Counted from the stretch's first letter, positions 46,914-56,607 are shown. The stretch: DNA of 64,000 bases from Streptomyces sp. NRRL F-4489 (GCF_001509485.1 NZ_LLZI01000202.1:1-64000); one strand, 5' to 3'. Translations and numbers: made by a program. The notes: generated by a model not told the origin, from the sequence alone.

Positions 46914-48560
46914 CTATTCCACGCCGATCAGCAGCGGCGCCGCGTGGCCGCCGCCCTCGTAGACGACGGTGTCCACCGCGAGGTGGCGCTCGCGGACGTG
47001 GGCGGTGAGCCGTTCGCCGAGGGCGGCGGGGGCGCCGGCGCCGAGGACGAGGGTGACCAGTTCGCCGCCCGCGGAGAGCATCCGGTCCAGGACCGCGGTC
47101 GCGGCGCCGGCCAGGTCCGGGGCGATCACCGCGACATCGCCCTCGATCAGGCCGAGCACGTCGCCGGCCTGGCAGACCCCGGCCATCGTCCACGACCGGT
47201 GCTCGGCGACGGCGAGTTCGGCGTAGCGGGTGGCGCCGGCCGCGGCGGTCATGGCCACCACGTCCTCGTCGAAGCTGCGGCCCGGCTCGTGCACGGCGAG
47301 CGCCGCCAGGCCCTGGACGGCGGAGCGGGTGGGGATCAGGGCGACCCGTACGCCCTCGGCACGGGCCTGTTCGGCGGCGGCCGCCGCGGTGTGCCGCAGC
47401 TCCGGATCGTTGGGCAGCAGCATCACCTCGCGGGCGCGGGCCTGCCGGACCGCCTGGACCAGTTCGCCGCTGGCGGGCGGCTCCCCGGGGCGCACGGTCA
47501 CCGGGACCGCGCCGGCCCGGGCGCACAGTCCGGCGAGCCCGGCGCCGGGGACCACCGCGACCACGGCCCGGGCGGCCGGCGCGGGCTCCTTGGCGCGCGG
47601 CCCGGCGCCGAAGTGGGTGATCCGGATCCGGTACGGCCGGCCGGCCTCGATCCCGGCCTCCACCGCGGCCCCGGCGTCATCGGCGTGGACGTGGACGTGC
47701 CACAGCCCGTCGCCGCCGACCACCACCAGCGAGTCCCCGAGCCGGTCGAGCCGGTCCCGCAGCCGGGCCACCGCCTCGTCCCCGGCCTCCAGCAGGTAGA
47801 TCACCTCGAACGCCGGGCCGCCGGCGTCCACCGCCTCGTACACCGCCGCCGGGCAGCCCGCCGCCTCCTCCGGGAGCGCCCCGCCGGCCCGTACGGCGAC
47901 GGGGGCGGCGGTGGCGGTCTCCCCGGACAGCGCGTCGGCGAGCGCCCCCAGCAGCGCGACCAGCCCGCAGCCCCCGGCGTCCACCACCCCGGCCCGCCGC
48001 AGCACGGCCAGTTGCCCGGGCGTCGCCGCCAGCGCCCGGCGCGCGCCGTCGTGGGCGGCCCGGGCGACGCCGGCGGCCTCCTTCGCGTCCGCGGTCTCGG
48101 CGGCGCCGGCCGCGGCGGCCGCCACGGTGAGCACGGTGCCCTCCACCGGGTGCGCGACCGCCTCGTACGCCGCGGTGGCGGCCCGCCGCAGGGCGGTGCG
48201 GAGCGCGTCCGCGGCGCCGCTGCCGCCGGGCGGGGCGGCCGCCAGCACCTGGGACATCCCGCGCAGCAGCTGGGCCAGGATGGTGCCGGAGTTGCCGCGC
48301 GCCCCGATGAGGGCGCCGTGCGCCATGGCGCCCACGGCGTCGGCGAGGGCGGGCGCGGTACCGGCCGAGGCGTGCCCGTCGAAGGCCGCCTCGACGGCGC
48401 GGGCGGCCGATTCCAGGGTCAGGTAGAGATTGGTGCCGGTGTCCCCGTCGGCGACCGGGTAGACGTTGATCGCGTCGATCCGCTCCCGTTCCCGTCCGAG
48501 CGCCTCCAGGGCCAGGCCGCACCAGGTGCGGACGGCGGTGGCGTCGAGCGGGTGGGGCAC
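46914..48560 (-). CDS. DAK2-domain, FakA/YloV-like protein
   Basis: A 548-residue protein. The N-terminal DAK2 (DhaL-like) domain has INVYPVADGDTGTNLYLTL, the Mg-ATP-binding aspartates, and GALIGARGNSGTILAQLLRG. A middle region and a C-terminal FakA-type domain follow (LVVVGGDGLWHVHVHADDAG; VMLLPNDPELRHTA). In Firmicutes FakA phosphorylates fatty acids bound to FakB; in actinobacteria the role is unproven. The GTG at 48560 has AGGAGG five bases upstream, a decisive start. Upstream of recG on the same strand (57-bp gap) and divergent from rpmB. Confidence 0.92.
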   Translation of the reverse strand: MPHPLDATAVRTWCGLALEALGRERERIDAINVYPVADGDTGTNLYLTLESAARAVEAAFDGHASAGTAPALADAVGAMAHGALIGARGNSGTILAQLLRGMSQVLAAAPPGGSGAADALRTALRRAATAAYEAVAHPVEGTVLTVAAAAAGAAETADAKEAAGVARAAHDGARRALAATPGQLAVLRRAGVVDAGGCGLVALLGALADALSGETATAAPVAVRAGGALPEEAAGCPAAVYEAVDAGGPAFEVIYLLEAGDEAVARLRDRLDRLGDSLVVVGGDGLWHVHVHADDAGAAVEAGIEAGRPYRIRITHFGAGPRAKEPAPAARAVVAVVPGAGLAGLCARAGAVPVTVRPGEPPASGELVQAVRQARAREVMLLPNDPELRHTAAAAAEQARAEGVRVALIPTRSAVQGLAALAVHEPGRSFDEDVVAMTAAAGATRYAELAVAEHRSWTMAGVCQAGDVLGLIEGDVAVIAPDLAGAATAVLDRMLSAGGELVTLVLGAGAPAALGERLTAHVRERHLAVDTVVYEGGGHAAPLLIGVE

Positions 48561-48794
48561 ATCGTCCTCCTGGGTCGCGGGGGTGCACCGCACAGTAGCC
48601 GCGGCCGGCGGGGGTGGGCGGGGCGGGGGCCGGGAGGTGCGTGGTAGTTTCGTCCTGCGGGAGTGGCCGTTGTATGCTGCTCCGGTTGCCCGATGAGAAT
48701 CGGGCCATTCCTCTCCTGTCGGCGCCGGCACGGCTATGCACTCGGCCCGAACAGGTTCTCACCGTAAGTGCATCTGAAGTCTTTGGAGTGACCC

Positions 48795-48980
48795 GTGGCT
48801 GCCAACTGCGACGTCTGCGGCAAGGGGCCGGGCTTCGGCAAGAGTGTCTCGCACTCGCACCGCCGTACCAACCGTCGTTGGAACCCCAACATCCAGACGG
48901 TGCGTGCAGTGGTCGGGCGCACGCCGAAGAAGCTGAACGCCTGCACCTCGTGCATCAAGGCCGGCAAGGTTTCGCGCTGA
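48795..48980 (+). CDS. rpmB: 50S ribosomal protein L28
   Basis: A 61-residue L28, GTG start: (M)[19 protein letters not shown]. It has the C+ zinc pairs CDVC and CTSC. Family sequence includes [19 protein letters not shown]. Conserved neighbour of the DAK2 gene and recG. Expressed alone on the plus strand from the 234-bp divergent gap. Confidence 0.97.
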   Translation: MAANCDVCGKGPGFGKSVSHSHRRTNRRWNPNIQTVRAVVGRTPKKLNACTSCIKAGKVSR

Positions 48981-49017
48981 CGCCTTAGCCGTAGCGCCGC
49001 CCCGCCGGTTGCTTGGG

Positions 49018-49050
49018 AAGCCGGTCCACCCTCATTGGGTGGACCGGCTT
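49018..49050. terminator. terminator downstream of rpmB
   Basis: Perfect 14-bp arms AAGCCGGTCCACCC (49018-49031) and its complement (49037-49050) with a TCATT loop, 37 bp after the rpmB stop; also positioned to end thiD transcripts from the other strand. Confidence 0.85.
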
Positions 49051-49132
49051 CTGCCGTTGTCCAGGAAGGGCCGGGGGTCGGGGCCGGCCCGTGGGCAGCG
49101 GGCGCCCCGGGGCCGGACCCGGCCGCTCGTGC

Positions 49133-49939
<807 letters not shown>

Positions 49940-50018
49940 GCCGCGAATCTACTCGGCGTACCACCGGTGCCCGTTCGGCGTCCCCGGCGTACGAACCGCG
50001 GCGTCCCCTTCTCCGCCC

Positions 50019-50987
50019 CTATTCCGCGTCCCCGTTGTCGCCGAAGTGGTCCCAGCCGGCCTTCGCCCACGGGGCGCCGTCCACCGTGACCTGGGGCAGC
50101 GCCGAGGGGTTGAGGACCTCGCCGATCACCTTCCAGCGGGCCGGCAGCTTCACGTCGGGCGGGAAGGTGGCCACGATGGCGTGGTCCTCACCGCCGTTGA
50201 GCACCCACTGCATCGGGTCCACGCCGACCGCGGTGCCGATGTCGGACATCTGCGAGGGGATGTCGATACTCGCCGACCGCAGGTCGATACGGACCTTGCT
50301 GGCCTCGGCGATGTGCCCGAGGTCGGCGACCAGGCCGTCGCTGACGTCGGTCATCGCGGTGGCGCCGAGGCCCGCGGCGGCCGGTCCCGCGTGGTACGGC
50401 GGTTCGGGCCGGCGGTGCGCCTCCACGAAGGCGCGCGGGGAGCGGAAACCGCGGGAGAGCACCGCGTGGCCGGCCGCGGACCAGCCGAGCCAGCCGGTCA
50501 CCGCGACCACGTCGCCGGGCTGCGCGCCGGCCCGGGTGACCGGCTCCTGGTTGCGCAGGTCGCCGAGGGCGGTGATGGCGACGGTGATGGTGTCGCCGCG
50601 GACGACGTCGCCGCCGACCACCGCGGCGCCGGCCACCTGGCACTCGTCGCGCAGCCCGTCCATCAGCTCGGTCGCCCAGGTCGCGGGGAGGTCGGCGGGG
50701 ACGACCAGGCCGAGCAGGATCGCGGTGGGGACCGCGCCCATCGCCGCGATATCGGCGAGGTTCTGCGCGGCGGCCTTGCGGCCCACGTCGTACGCGGTGG
50801 ACCAGTCGCGGCGGAAATGCCGCCCTTCGAGGAGAATGTCCGTACTGGCGACGACCCTGCGGTCCGGCGCGGTGACCACCGCGGCGTCGTCCCCCGGTCC
50901 GATCCGGACGGCGGGAGTGGAGGTGAGCCGGGCGGTGAGCTCTCTGATAAGCCCGAACTCCCCCAGCTCGCCCACGGTGCCCTTCAT
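50019..50987 (-). CDS. thiL: thiamine-monophosphate kinase ThiL
   Basis: A 322-residue kinase that makes thiamine diphosphate, the active cofactor, from thiamine monophosphate. Family sequences: IGPGDDAAVV, ASTDILLEGRHFRRDW, LADIAAMGAVPTAILLGLV, VVGGDVVRGDTITVAITALG and MTDVSDGLVADLGHIAEAS. The ATG at 50987 begins MKGTVGELGEFGLIRELTA and has GAAGGGC upstream. Divergent from the RAM-domain gene. Confidence 0.96.
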   Translation of the reverse strand: MKGTVGELGEFGLIRELTARLTSTPAVRIGPGDDAAVVTAPDRRVVASTDILLEGRHFRRDWSTAYDVGRKAAAQNLADIAAMGAVPTAILLGLVVPADLPATWATELMDGLRDECQVAGAAVVGGDVVRGDTITVAITALGDLRNQEPVTRAGAQPGDVVAVTGWLGWSAAGHAVLSRGFRSPRAFVEAHRRPEPPYHAGPAAAGLGATAMTDVSDGLVADLGHIAEASKVRIDLRSASIDIPSQMSDIGTAVGVDPMQWVLNGGEDHAIVATFPPDVKLPARWKVIGEVLNPSALPQVTVDGAPWAKAGWDHFGDNGDAE

Positions 50988-51144
50988 GCTGTTGCCCTTC
51001 CCATGTGTACGGACGGTCCGTACGTGGCTGACGACTGGGCCGCACTCGCCGCGTTCACCGCGCGGGTCTCCCCGCTCCGCTCGGTGACGCGGTACCGTGG
51101 CGTCCCTTCTTCCCACATGATCCTCGTAGCCGCCTGGAGGTTCC

Positions 51145-51378
51145 GTGGTACAGGCTTACATCCTGATCCAGACCGAGGTCGGCAGGGCCTCGGCGGTGGC
51201 CGATGTGATCTCCAAGATCCCCGGTGTCCTGACGGCCGAGGACGTGACCGGTCCCTACGACGTGATCGTGCGCGCGCAGGCCGACACCGTCGACGAGCTG
51301 GGCCGCATGGTGGTCGCCAAGGTCCAGCAAGTGGAAGGCATCACGCGGACGCTCACCTGCCCGGTGGTCCATCTCTAG
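51145..51378 (+). CDS. stand-alone Lrp/AsnC ligand-binding (RAM) domain protein
   Basis: A 77-residue protein consisting only of the RAM domain: (M)VQAYILIQTEVGRASAVAD, GVLTAEDVTGPYDVIVRAQ and ITRTLTCPVVHL. There is no helix-turn-helix, so it cannot bind DNA by the usual Lrp route; such proteins bind amino acids and oligomerise. GTG start with GGAGG upstream. It is 9 bp before the DUF3515 gene and probably co-transcribed. Confidence 0.92.
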   Translation: MVQAYILIQTEVGRASAVADVISKIPGVLTAEDVTGPYDVIVRAQADTVDELGRMVVAKVQQVEGITRTLTCPVVHL

Positions 51379-51387
51379 CTCCCCCGT

Positions 51388-51882
51388 ATGCTCGGCCGGG
51401 TGAGACGCGTACGACGCCGGTTCCCGGCCGCCCTGACCCTGCTCGCCGCGGTGTCGGCGGCGGCGGGCTGCTCCTCGGCCCCGCGGGTGGCGGTGCCCTC
51501 GCCCACGGGGGAGGCCGCGCGCCAGTGCCGGGCGCTCCACCGGGATCTGCCGAGGGCCGTGGACGGGCTCGGGCGGGGTACCGCCGAGCCGGTCTCGGAC
51601 TTCACTGCCATATGGGGCGATCCTGCCGTGGAGCTGCGCTGCGGGGTGCCGAAGCCGGAGGTGCTCAGGCACGGGAGTGAACATTACAACCCCAACCCCG
51701 ACTCGGCGGAAGTCAACGGCGTCCAGTGGCTCTTCGAGAAGCAGGACGACGGCTACCGCTTCACGACGGTCCTGCGGAAGGTCTACGTCGAGGTCACCGT
51801 CCCCGCGAAGTACGCCCCGGAGGTCAACGTCCTCCCCGACCTCGCCCCGTCGATCCGGGCGACGATCCCGGCGGGGATCTGA
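51388..51882 (+). CDS. DUF3515 family lipoprotein
   Basis: A 164-residue secreted lipoprotein. A basic N-terminus (MLGRVRRVRRRF) and hydrophobic core end in a lipobox SAAAGC with the cysteine near residue 28. The DUF3515 part includes RQCRALHRDLPRAVDGL, IWGDPAVELRCGVPKP and WLFEKQDDGYRFTTVLRKVY. Family function unknown; in actinobacteria it is found beside thiL and ddl. Convergent with ddl. Confidence 0.88.
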   Translation: MLGRVRRVRRRFPAALTLLAAVSAAAGCSSAPRVAVPSPTGEAARQCRALHRDLPRAVDGLGRGTAEPVSDFTAIWGDPAVELRCGVPKPEVLRHGSEHYNPNPDSAEVNGVQWLFEKQDDGYRFTTVLRKVYVEVTVPAKYAPEVNVLPDLAPSIRATIPAGI

Positions 51883-52366
51883 CCCAACGGACCTCGCGGG
51901 CCGGCCCGGGCTCGTACGGGCGGGGCGGGCTGAGCGGCGGTACGGCCGGCCGACTTTCCACCGGCTGCGAAGCACCGCCCCGGGGCCGACTCCCGCTCGG
52001 TCGCGAACGCCGTACCGACGCTCGGTCGCGAACGCCGTACCGACGCTCGGTCGCGAACGCCGTACCGACTGCCGTCCCGGAACGCCGTACCGGCTGCCGT
52101 CCCGGAACGCCGCCCCGACTGCCGCCACGGGAACGTCACCCCGGCCCTCAGCCAACGCCGCCCCGGACGCCGCCTTGGAACGCCCTTACGCGCCCCAAGT
52201 CCCGCCGCCCGGTCCCCCGTCCCGCCGCCGGAATACCGCTCCCCCCCACCGGCGTTGAGGCCCGCAAGGGGGGCGCCGACCCCCTAGGGGATCCGTTCGC
52301 CCACCCCCCAAGGGCCGCTCAGCGCACCCCCCAAGGGGCCCGCTCAGCCCGCGCCCCCAACAGCCG
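51883..52366. other. repeat-bearing intergenic region between DUF3515 gene and ddl
   Basis: A 484-bp gap between convergent genes. It holds a 25-bp tandem repeat (51995-52144) and then a C-rich stretch with CCCCTAGGGG near 52282. I see no clear terminator hairpin and no credible gene; the apparent frames are repeat translations. Confidence 0.6.
51995..52144. repeat. 25-bp tandem repeat, six units
   Basis: Three identical 25-bp units beginning GCTCGGTCGCGAACGCCGTA at 51995, 52020 and 52045, followed by three diverged units of the same length beginning TGCCGTCCCGGAACGCC at 52070, 52095 and (most diverged) 52120. All share the core GGAACGCCGTACCG or close variants. Confidence 0.92.
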
Positions 52367-53503
52367 CTACCGCAGCCCCGTGGAGCGGCGCAGCGCCGCC
52401 TGGAGGAGGCGGTCGACCAGTTCCGCGTAGCTGACGCCGCTCTCCTGCCACATCCGCGGGTACATGGAGATCGGCGTGAAGCCGGGCAGCGTGTTGATCT
52501 CGTTGATCACGAACTCGCCGTTGTCCTGGAGGAAGAAGTCCGCGCGCACCAGGCCCTCGCAGGACGCCGCCTCGAAGGCCGCGACCGCCAGTTCCTGGAC
52601 CTTCGCGGTCTGCTCCGGGGTCAGCGGCGCGGGCACGATGCCGGCGGCCGAGTCGATGTACTTGGCCTCGAAGTCGTAGAAGTCGTGCGCGGTGACCGGC
52701 GGGATCTCGGCCGGCACGCTGGCCCGCGGGCCGTCCTCGAACTCCAGCACCCCGCACTCGATCTCGCGGCCGCGCAGCAGCGACTCCACGATGATCTTCG
52801 GGTCGTGGCGCCGGGCCTCCTCGATCGCCGCGTCCAGCCCGGCCAGGTCGTCGACCTTGCTGATGCCCATGGACGAGCCGGCCCGGGCGGGCTTCACGAA
52901 CAGCGGCCAGCCGTGCTCGCCGGCGAAGTCCACGATCTTCTTGCGGGCCGCGGCGGGGTCCTTCTCCCACTCGCGGGGGCGGATGACCTCGTACGGGCCG
53001 ACCGGCAGCCCGAAGGAGGCGAACACCCGCTTCATGTAGTCCTTGTCCTGGCCGACGGCCGAGGCGAGCACGCCGGAGCCGACGTAGGGGACGCCGGCCA
53101 GCTCCAGCAGCCCCTGGAGGGTGCCGTCCTCGCCGTACGGGCCGTGCAGGACGGGGAAGACGACGTCCACCTCGCCGAGCACCTTCGGGACGGAACCCGG
53201 CTCGCTGTAGACGACCTCGCGGCTGGTGGGGTCCGCGGAGAGCACCACCGCGCCCTCCCCGCCCTCGGTCAGCTCGGCGACGCTGGGCAGCTTCCGGTCC
53301 GCGATCGCCATCCGCGCGGGATCGTCGGCGGTCAGCGCCCAGCGGCCGTCGGTCGTGATGCCGATGGGCAGCACGTCGTACTTGTCGCGGTCGATGGCGG
53401 CCAGCACGGCTCCGGCGGTGACCACGGAGATGGCGTGCTCGGAGCTGCGGCCGCCGAACACGACGGCGACGCGGGGCTTGTGGGAGGAGGTCTCGCTGCT
53501 CAT
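52367..53503 (-). CDS. ddl: D-alanine--D-alanine ligase
   Basis: A 378-residue ATP-grasp enzyme making the D-Ala-D-Ala end of peptidoglycan precursors. Sequence features: VAVVFGGRSSEHAISVV, FPVLHGPYGEDGTLQGLLEL, FVKPARAGSSMGISKV and the metal site VRADFFLQDNGEFVINEINT. The residue pattern at EHAISVV fits a D-Ala-D-Ala rather than D-Ala-D-Lac ligase, but I cannot settle specificity from this alone. The ATG at 53503 begins MSSETSSHKPRV. Upstream of it, gpsA ends 81 bp away. Confidence 0.95.
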   Translation of the reverse strand: MSSETSSHKPRVAVVFGGRSSEHAISVVTAGAVLAAIDRDKYDVLPIGITTDGRWALTADDPARMAIADRKLPSVAELTEGGEGAVVLSADPTSREVVYSEPGSVPKVLGEVDVVFPVLHGPYGEDGTLQGLLELAGVPYVGSGVLASAVGQDKDYMKRVFASFGLPVGPYEVIRPREWEKDPAAARKKIVDFAGEHGWPLFVKPARAGSSMGISKVDDLAGLDAAIEEARRHDPKIIVESLLRGREIECGVLEFEDGPRASVPAEIPPVTAHDFYDFEAKYIDSAAGIVPAPLTPEQTAKVQELAVAAFEAASCEGLVRADFFLQDNGEFVINEINTLPGFTPISMYPRMWQESGVSYAELVDRLLQAALRRSTGLR

Positions 53504-53583
53504 ATCGGGTCGAGGGTACCTGCTGGTAGGGGCCGCGTCAGCGCCGCCGCGGCCGTTGGCGGCGTGGCGGCGCGCCCGGCGGG

Positions 53584-54585
53584 TCAGTGCCGTTCGGGCT
53601 TGGCGGTGCGCGACATCAGCTCCTTGAGGGCCACCAGCGGCGGCTTGCCCTCGTGGACGATCTCCACCACGGTCTCGGTGAGCGGCATGTCGACACCGTG
53701 CCGGCGGGCCAGATCCAGCACGGACTCGCAGGACTTGACGCCCTCGGCGGTCTGCTTGGTGACGGCGATGGTCTCGGCCAGCGACATGCCCCGGCCGAGG
53801 TTGGTGCCGAAGGTGTTGTTGCGGGACAGCGGCGAGGAGCAGGTGGCGACGAGGTCGCCCATGCCGGCCAGGCCCGCGAAGGTGTGCGCGTCGGCGCCCA
53901 TGGCCAGGCCGAGCCGGGTGGTCTCGGCCAGTCCGCGGGTGATCAGCGACGCCTTGGCGTTGTCGCCCAGGCCCATGCCGGTGGCGATGCCGACCGCGAG
54001 CGCGATGACGTTCTTGACCGCGCCGCCCAGTTCGCAGCCGACCACGTCGGTGTTGGTGTACGGGCGGAAGTACGCGGTGTGGCAGGCGGTCTGGAGGCGC
54101 CGGGCGACGTCCTCGTCCACGCAGGCCACGACGGCGGCGGCGGGCTGCCGGGCGGCGACCTCCTTGGCGAGGTTGGGGCCGGTCAGCACCGCGACGCGCT
54201 CCGCGGGGACCTTGGCGACCTCCTCGATGACCTCGCTCATCCGCTTGGCCGTGCCCAGTTCGACGCCCTTCATCAGGGAGACCAGGACGGTGTCGGCGGG
54301 CAGCAGCGGCGCCCATTCGGCGAGGTTGGCGCGGAGCGTCTGGGACGGTACGGCGAGGACGGTGAAGTCGGCGCCGCGGGCGGCCTCGGCCGGGTCGGTG
54401 GTGGCGCGTACGCCCTCGGGCAGCTCGACGCCCGGGAGGTAGTCGGGGTTGGTGCGGCCGGTGTTGACGGCCTCGACGAGGGCGGCTCTGCGCCCCCACA
54501 GGGTCACCTCGCAGCCCGCGTCGGCGAGCACCATCGCGAATGCGGTGCCCCAGGACCCCGTGCCGAAGACGGCGCAGCGCGTCAC
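53584..54585 (-). CDS. gpsA: glycerol-3-phosphate dehydrogenase [NAD(P)+] GpsA
   Basis: A 333-residue enzyme that reduces dihydroxyacetone phosphate to sn-glycerol-3-phosphate for phospholipids. The Rossmann motif is AVFGTGSWGTAFAMVLAD; the catalytic lysine region is GGAVKNVIALAVGIATGMG; GLAGMGDLVATCSSPLSRN is also family-typical. The ATG at 54585 overlaps the plsC stop (ATGA, 54582-54585). plsC-gpsA together supply and use glycerol-3-phosphate. Confidence 0.97.
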   Translation of the reverse strand: MTRCAVFGTGSWGTAFAMVLADAGCEVTLWGRRAALVEAVNTGRTNPDYLPGVELPEGVRATTDPAEAARGADFTVLAVPSQTLRANLAEWAPLLPADTVLVSLMKGVELGTAKRMSEVIEEVAKVPAERVAVLTGPNLAKEVAARQPAAAVVACVDEDVARRLQTACHTAYFRPYTNTDVVGCELGGAVKNVIALAVGIATGMGLGDNAKASLITRGLAETTRLGLAMGADAHTFAGLAGMGDLVATCSSPLSRNNTFGTNLGRGMSLAETIAVTKQTAEGVKSCESVLDLARRHGVDMPLTETVVEIVHEGKPPLVALKELMSRTAKPERH

Positions 54586-55448
54586 TTGCCTTCATCCTCC
54601 TGTGCCTGCGGGGTGCTCCGGGCCTGCGGCGCGGGCGCGGCCGGGGCGGCGGATCCGGCCGCTTCCCGGGCCGGTCCGGCGGTCCGCGCGGCCGCGGCGG
54701 CGCGGGCGGCCTCGCGGGCGGCGCGGCGCTCCCGGGCGATTTCCTTGCGGTAGTCGAACGGTTCGGCCGGCGCGGTCTCGCCGCGCAGGCCGGCCAGCTC
54801 GGCGGTGATGGCCGCCATGATCTTCTCGGTGACGGCGCGCAGCACCTCGGCCGTGGGCTCCTGCCCGTAGAACTCGCTGAGGTCGACCGGCGGTCCGGCC
54901 TTCACCCGCAGCGTCTTGCGCGGCAGCAGCCGGAGCTTCTTCTCCTTGGCGTACGGCGGCATCGCCTCGTGGGCGCCCCACTGCGCGACGGGGATGACCG
55001 GCGCCTTGGTGAGCAGCGCGACGCGGGCGGCGCCGGTCTTGCCCTGCATGGGCCACAGCTCGGGGTCGCGGGTCAGGGTGCCCTCGGGGTAGAAGGCGAC
55101 GCATTCGCCCTTCTCGATGGCGGTGACGGCGGCGCGGAACGCGGTGGCGGCGTCGGTGGTTTCGCGGTACACCGGGATCTGTCCCGTTCCGCGCATCACC
55201 ATGCCGACAAAGCCGCTCTTGAAGAGTCCGGCCTTGGCGAGGAATCGGGGGACCCGCCCGGTGTTGTACTGATAGTGCGCATAGGCGAGCGGATCGAGAT
55301 ACGAGTTGTGGTTGACCGCGGTGATAAAACCGCCGCCGGCCGGAATGTGCTCCATTCCCTGCCAGTCCCGCTTGAACAGAACCAGGAGCGGCGGTTTGCA
55401 GATGACCGCGGCCAAGCGGTACCAGAAGCCGATTCTGCGGCGGGACAC
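54582..55448 (-). CDS. plsC: 1-acyl-sn-glycerol-3-phosphate acyltransferase (PlsC family)
   Basis: A 288-residue acyltransferase making phosphatidic acid. Catalytic NHx4D is in AVNHNSYLDPLAYAHYQYN, and the substrate motif is AFYPEGTLTRD. The last 60 residues are Ala/Arg/Pro-rich and probably cytoplasmic and disordered. The GTG at 55448 (VSRRRIGFWYRLAAV) follows AAGGAGGG at 8-base spacing, which decides the start. Coupled to gpsA. Confidence 0.95.
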   Translation of the reverse strand: MSRRRIGFWYRLAAVICKPPLLVLFKRDWQGMEHIPAGGGFITAVNHNSYLDPLAYAHYQYNTGRVPRFLAKAGLFKSGFVGMVMRGTGQIPVYRETTDAATAFRAAVTAIEKGECVAFYPEGTLTRDPELWPMQGKTGAARVALLTKAPVIPVAQWGAHEAMPPYAKEKKLRLLPRKTLRVKAGPPVDLSEFYGQEPTAEVLRAVTEKIMAAITAELAGLRGETAPAEPFDYRKEIARERRAAREAARAAAAARTAGPAREAAGSAAPAAPAPQARSTPQAQEDEGK

Positions 55449-55609
55449 TGGGACACCCTCCTTGTGGGACCTGCGAAGCTGCTGCGAGCCGGCAGCCGCA
55501 CAAGTGTCGCCCCGGGTACCCGCTATGTCGAGAACACCGTAACCCCGCCACTCCGGAAAGACTCCGGCGGCGGGTGAGAATGGTGCCGACGCGAAGAGAC
55601 GGAGGGGAT

Positions 55610-56323
55610 GTGGGCTGGAGCCTGGTGGTGCCGCTGAAACCGCTGGTGCGGGCCAAGAGCAGGCTCTCCCCGGCGGCCGGTGAGGAGTTCCGGCCGCGGT
55701 TGGCGCTGGCATTCGCGCTGGACACCGTGGCGGCCGCGCTGGCCTGCGATGACGTGCGGGATGTGGCGGTTGTCACGGACGATCCGGTGGCCGGGGAGCA
55801 TGTCGCGGCGCTGGGGGCGCGCATTGTGCCGGACGCTCCGGCCAACGGGCTGAATGCGGCGCTGGCCCATGGCGCGGCCGTGGTAAGGGCGGATCGCCCC
55901 GGTGCTCCGGTGGCCGCGCTGAACGCCGATCTGCCGGCGCTGCGCCCGGCCGAGCTGGCCGCGGTGCTCCATTCCGCGTCGCTATTTCCCCGCGCATTTC
56001 TCGCGGATGCGGCGTATATCGGGACAACACTTCTGTCCGCGACTTCCGGTGCGGAATTGGACCCGGCTTTCGGCGGCGCCTCACGGGCCCGGCACCTGGC
56101 GTCCGGGGCATACGAGATCACGGTGCCCGAGGTGCCGTCGGTGCGGCGGGACGTGGACACCGGCGCGGATCTGCGGGCGGCGCTGGCGCTGGGGGTGGGC
56201 CCGCACACCGCGCGGGAGGCCGGCCGGCTGCCCGGGTGGGCGGATCTCGGGCCGGAGCCCGGTGCGCCGGGCGGTGTACGGGGCGGCGCGCTCGCGCCGC
56301 GGGTCAGAGCGTCTGGAGCGTGA
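55610..56323 (+). CDS. cofC: 2-phospho-L-lactate/phosphoenolpyruvate guanylyltransferase (CofC/FbiD)
   Basis: A 237-residue nucleotidyltransferase for coenzyme F420 synthesis. The N-terminal motif WSLVVPLKPLVRAKSRLSP, the VAVVTDDPVAGEHVAALGAR region and ALNADLPALRPAEL fit CofC; the actinobacterial enzyme is reported to use phosphoenolpyruvate. I use the GTG at 55610, preceded by GGAGGGG; an in-frame GTG at 55574 would add 12 residues. Its 3' end overlaps the convergent small gene by 20 bp. Confidence 0.9.
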   Translation: MGWSLVVPLKPLVRAKSRLSPAAGEEFRPRLALAFALDTVAAALACDDVRDVAVVTDDPVAGEHVAALGARIVPDAPANGLNAALAHGAAVVRADRPGAPVAALNADLPALRPAELAAVLHSASLFPRAFLADAAYIGTTLLSATSGAELDPAFGGASRARHLASGAYEITVPEVPSVRRDVDTGADLRAALALGVGPHTAREAGRLPGWADLGPEPGAPGGVRGGALAPRVRASGA

Positions 56324-56507
56324 CGAGGGTGATCCGGCGGGCCTCGCCCTCGCCGGCCACCTCGATGCGGACCCGCTGGCCGGGCCGCAGCAGGAGCAGG
56401 CCGCCGGCGTCGAAGGCCGCCGCGTCGAACGGCAGCGGAGTCCCGTCGTCCAGCAGCACGCTGCCGGCGCGGGTGGTCTCGTCGTAGGTGTACGCGGTGG
56501 CCTGCAT
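56304..56507 (-). CDS. small conserved protein of unknown function
   Basis: A 67-residue protein (MQATAYTYDETTRAGSVLLD; FDAAAFDAGGLLLLRPGQRV) with the alternating hydrophobic pattern of a small beta-barrel, perhaps OB-like or cold-shock-like, but without RNP motifs. It looks real because of the ordered pattern and its presence, as I recall, beside hupS in other Streptomyces. Tail-to-tail overlap of 20 bp with cofC. Function unknown. Confidence 0.75.
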   Translation of the reverse strand: MQATAYTYDETTRAGSVLLDDGTPLPFDAAAFDAGGLLLLRPGQRVRIEVAGEGEARRITLVTLQTL

Positions 56508-56546
56508 GGGGCCAGCCTAGACGGCGCCCCGGGGCGGGACGCACCG

Positions 56547-56578
56547 CGGGCCGGGCTCCCCGGAGGGAGACCGGCCCG
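56547..56578 (-). terminator. terminator downstream of hupS
   Basis: Outer 8-bp arms CGGGCCGG/CCGGCCCG (56547-56554, 56571-56578) and inner 5-bp arms CTCCC/GGGAG (56556-56560, 56565-56569) with one mismatch between and a 4-base loop, about 30 bp after the hupS stop. Confidence 0.75.
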
Positions 56579-56607
56579 GCGCGTGGCTGGCGTCGCCGCC
56601 TGTGGAC

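Noticed and set aside
49940..50018. TPP riboswitch before thiD
   Set aside because: The thiL-thiD gap is only 79 bp and contains no recognisable THI-box core sequences.
51995..52144. Possible CRISPR array
   Set aside because: Units are head-to-tail 25-bp copies without unique spacers and no cas genes are present, so it is a simple tandem repeat.
51677..52430. Plus-strand frames running through the 25-bp repeat
   Set aside because: They merely translate the tandem repeat and the end of the DUF3515 gene in another frame.
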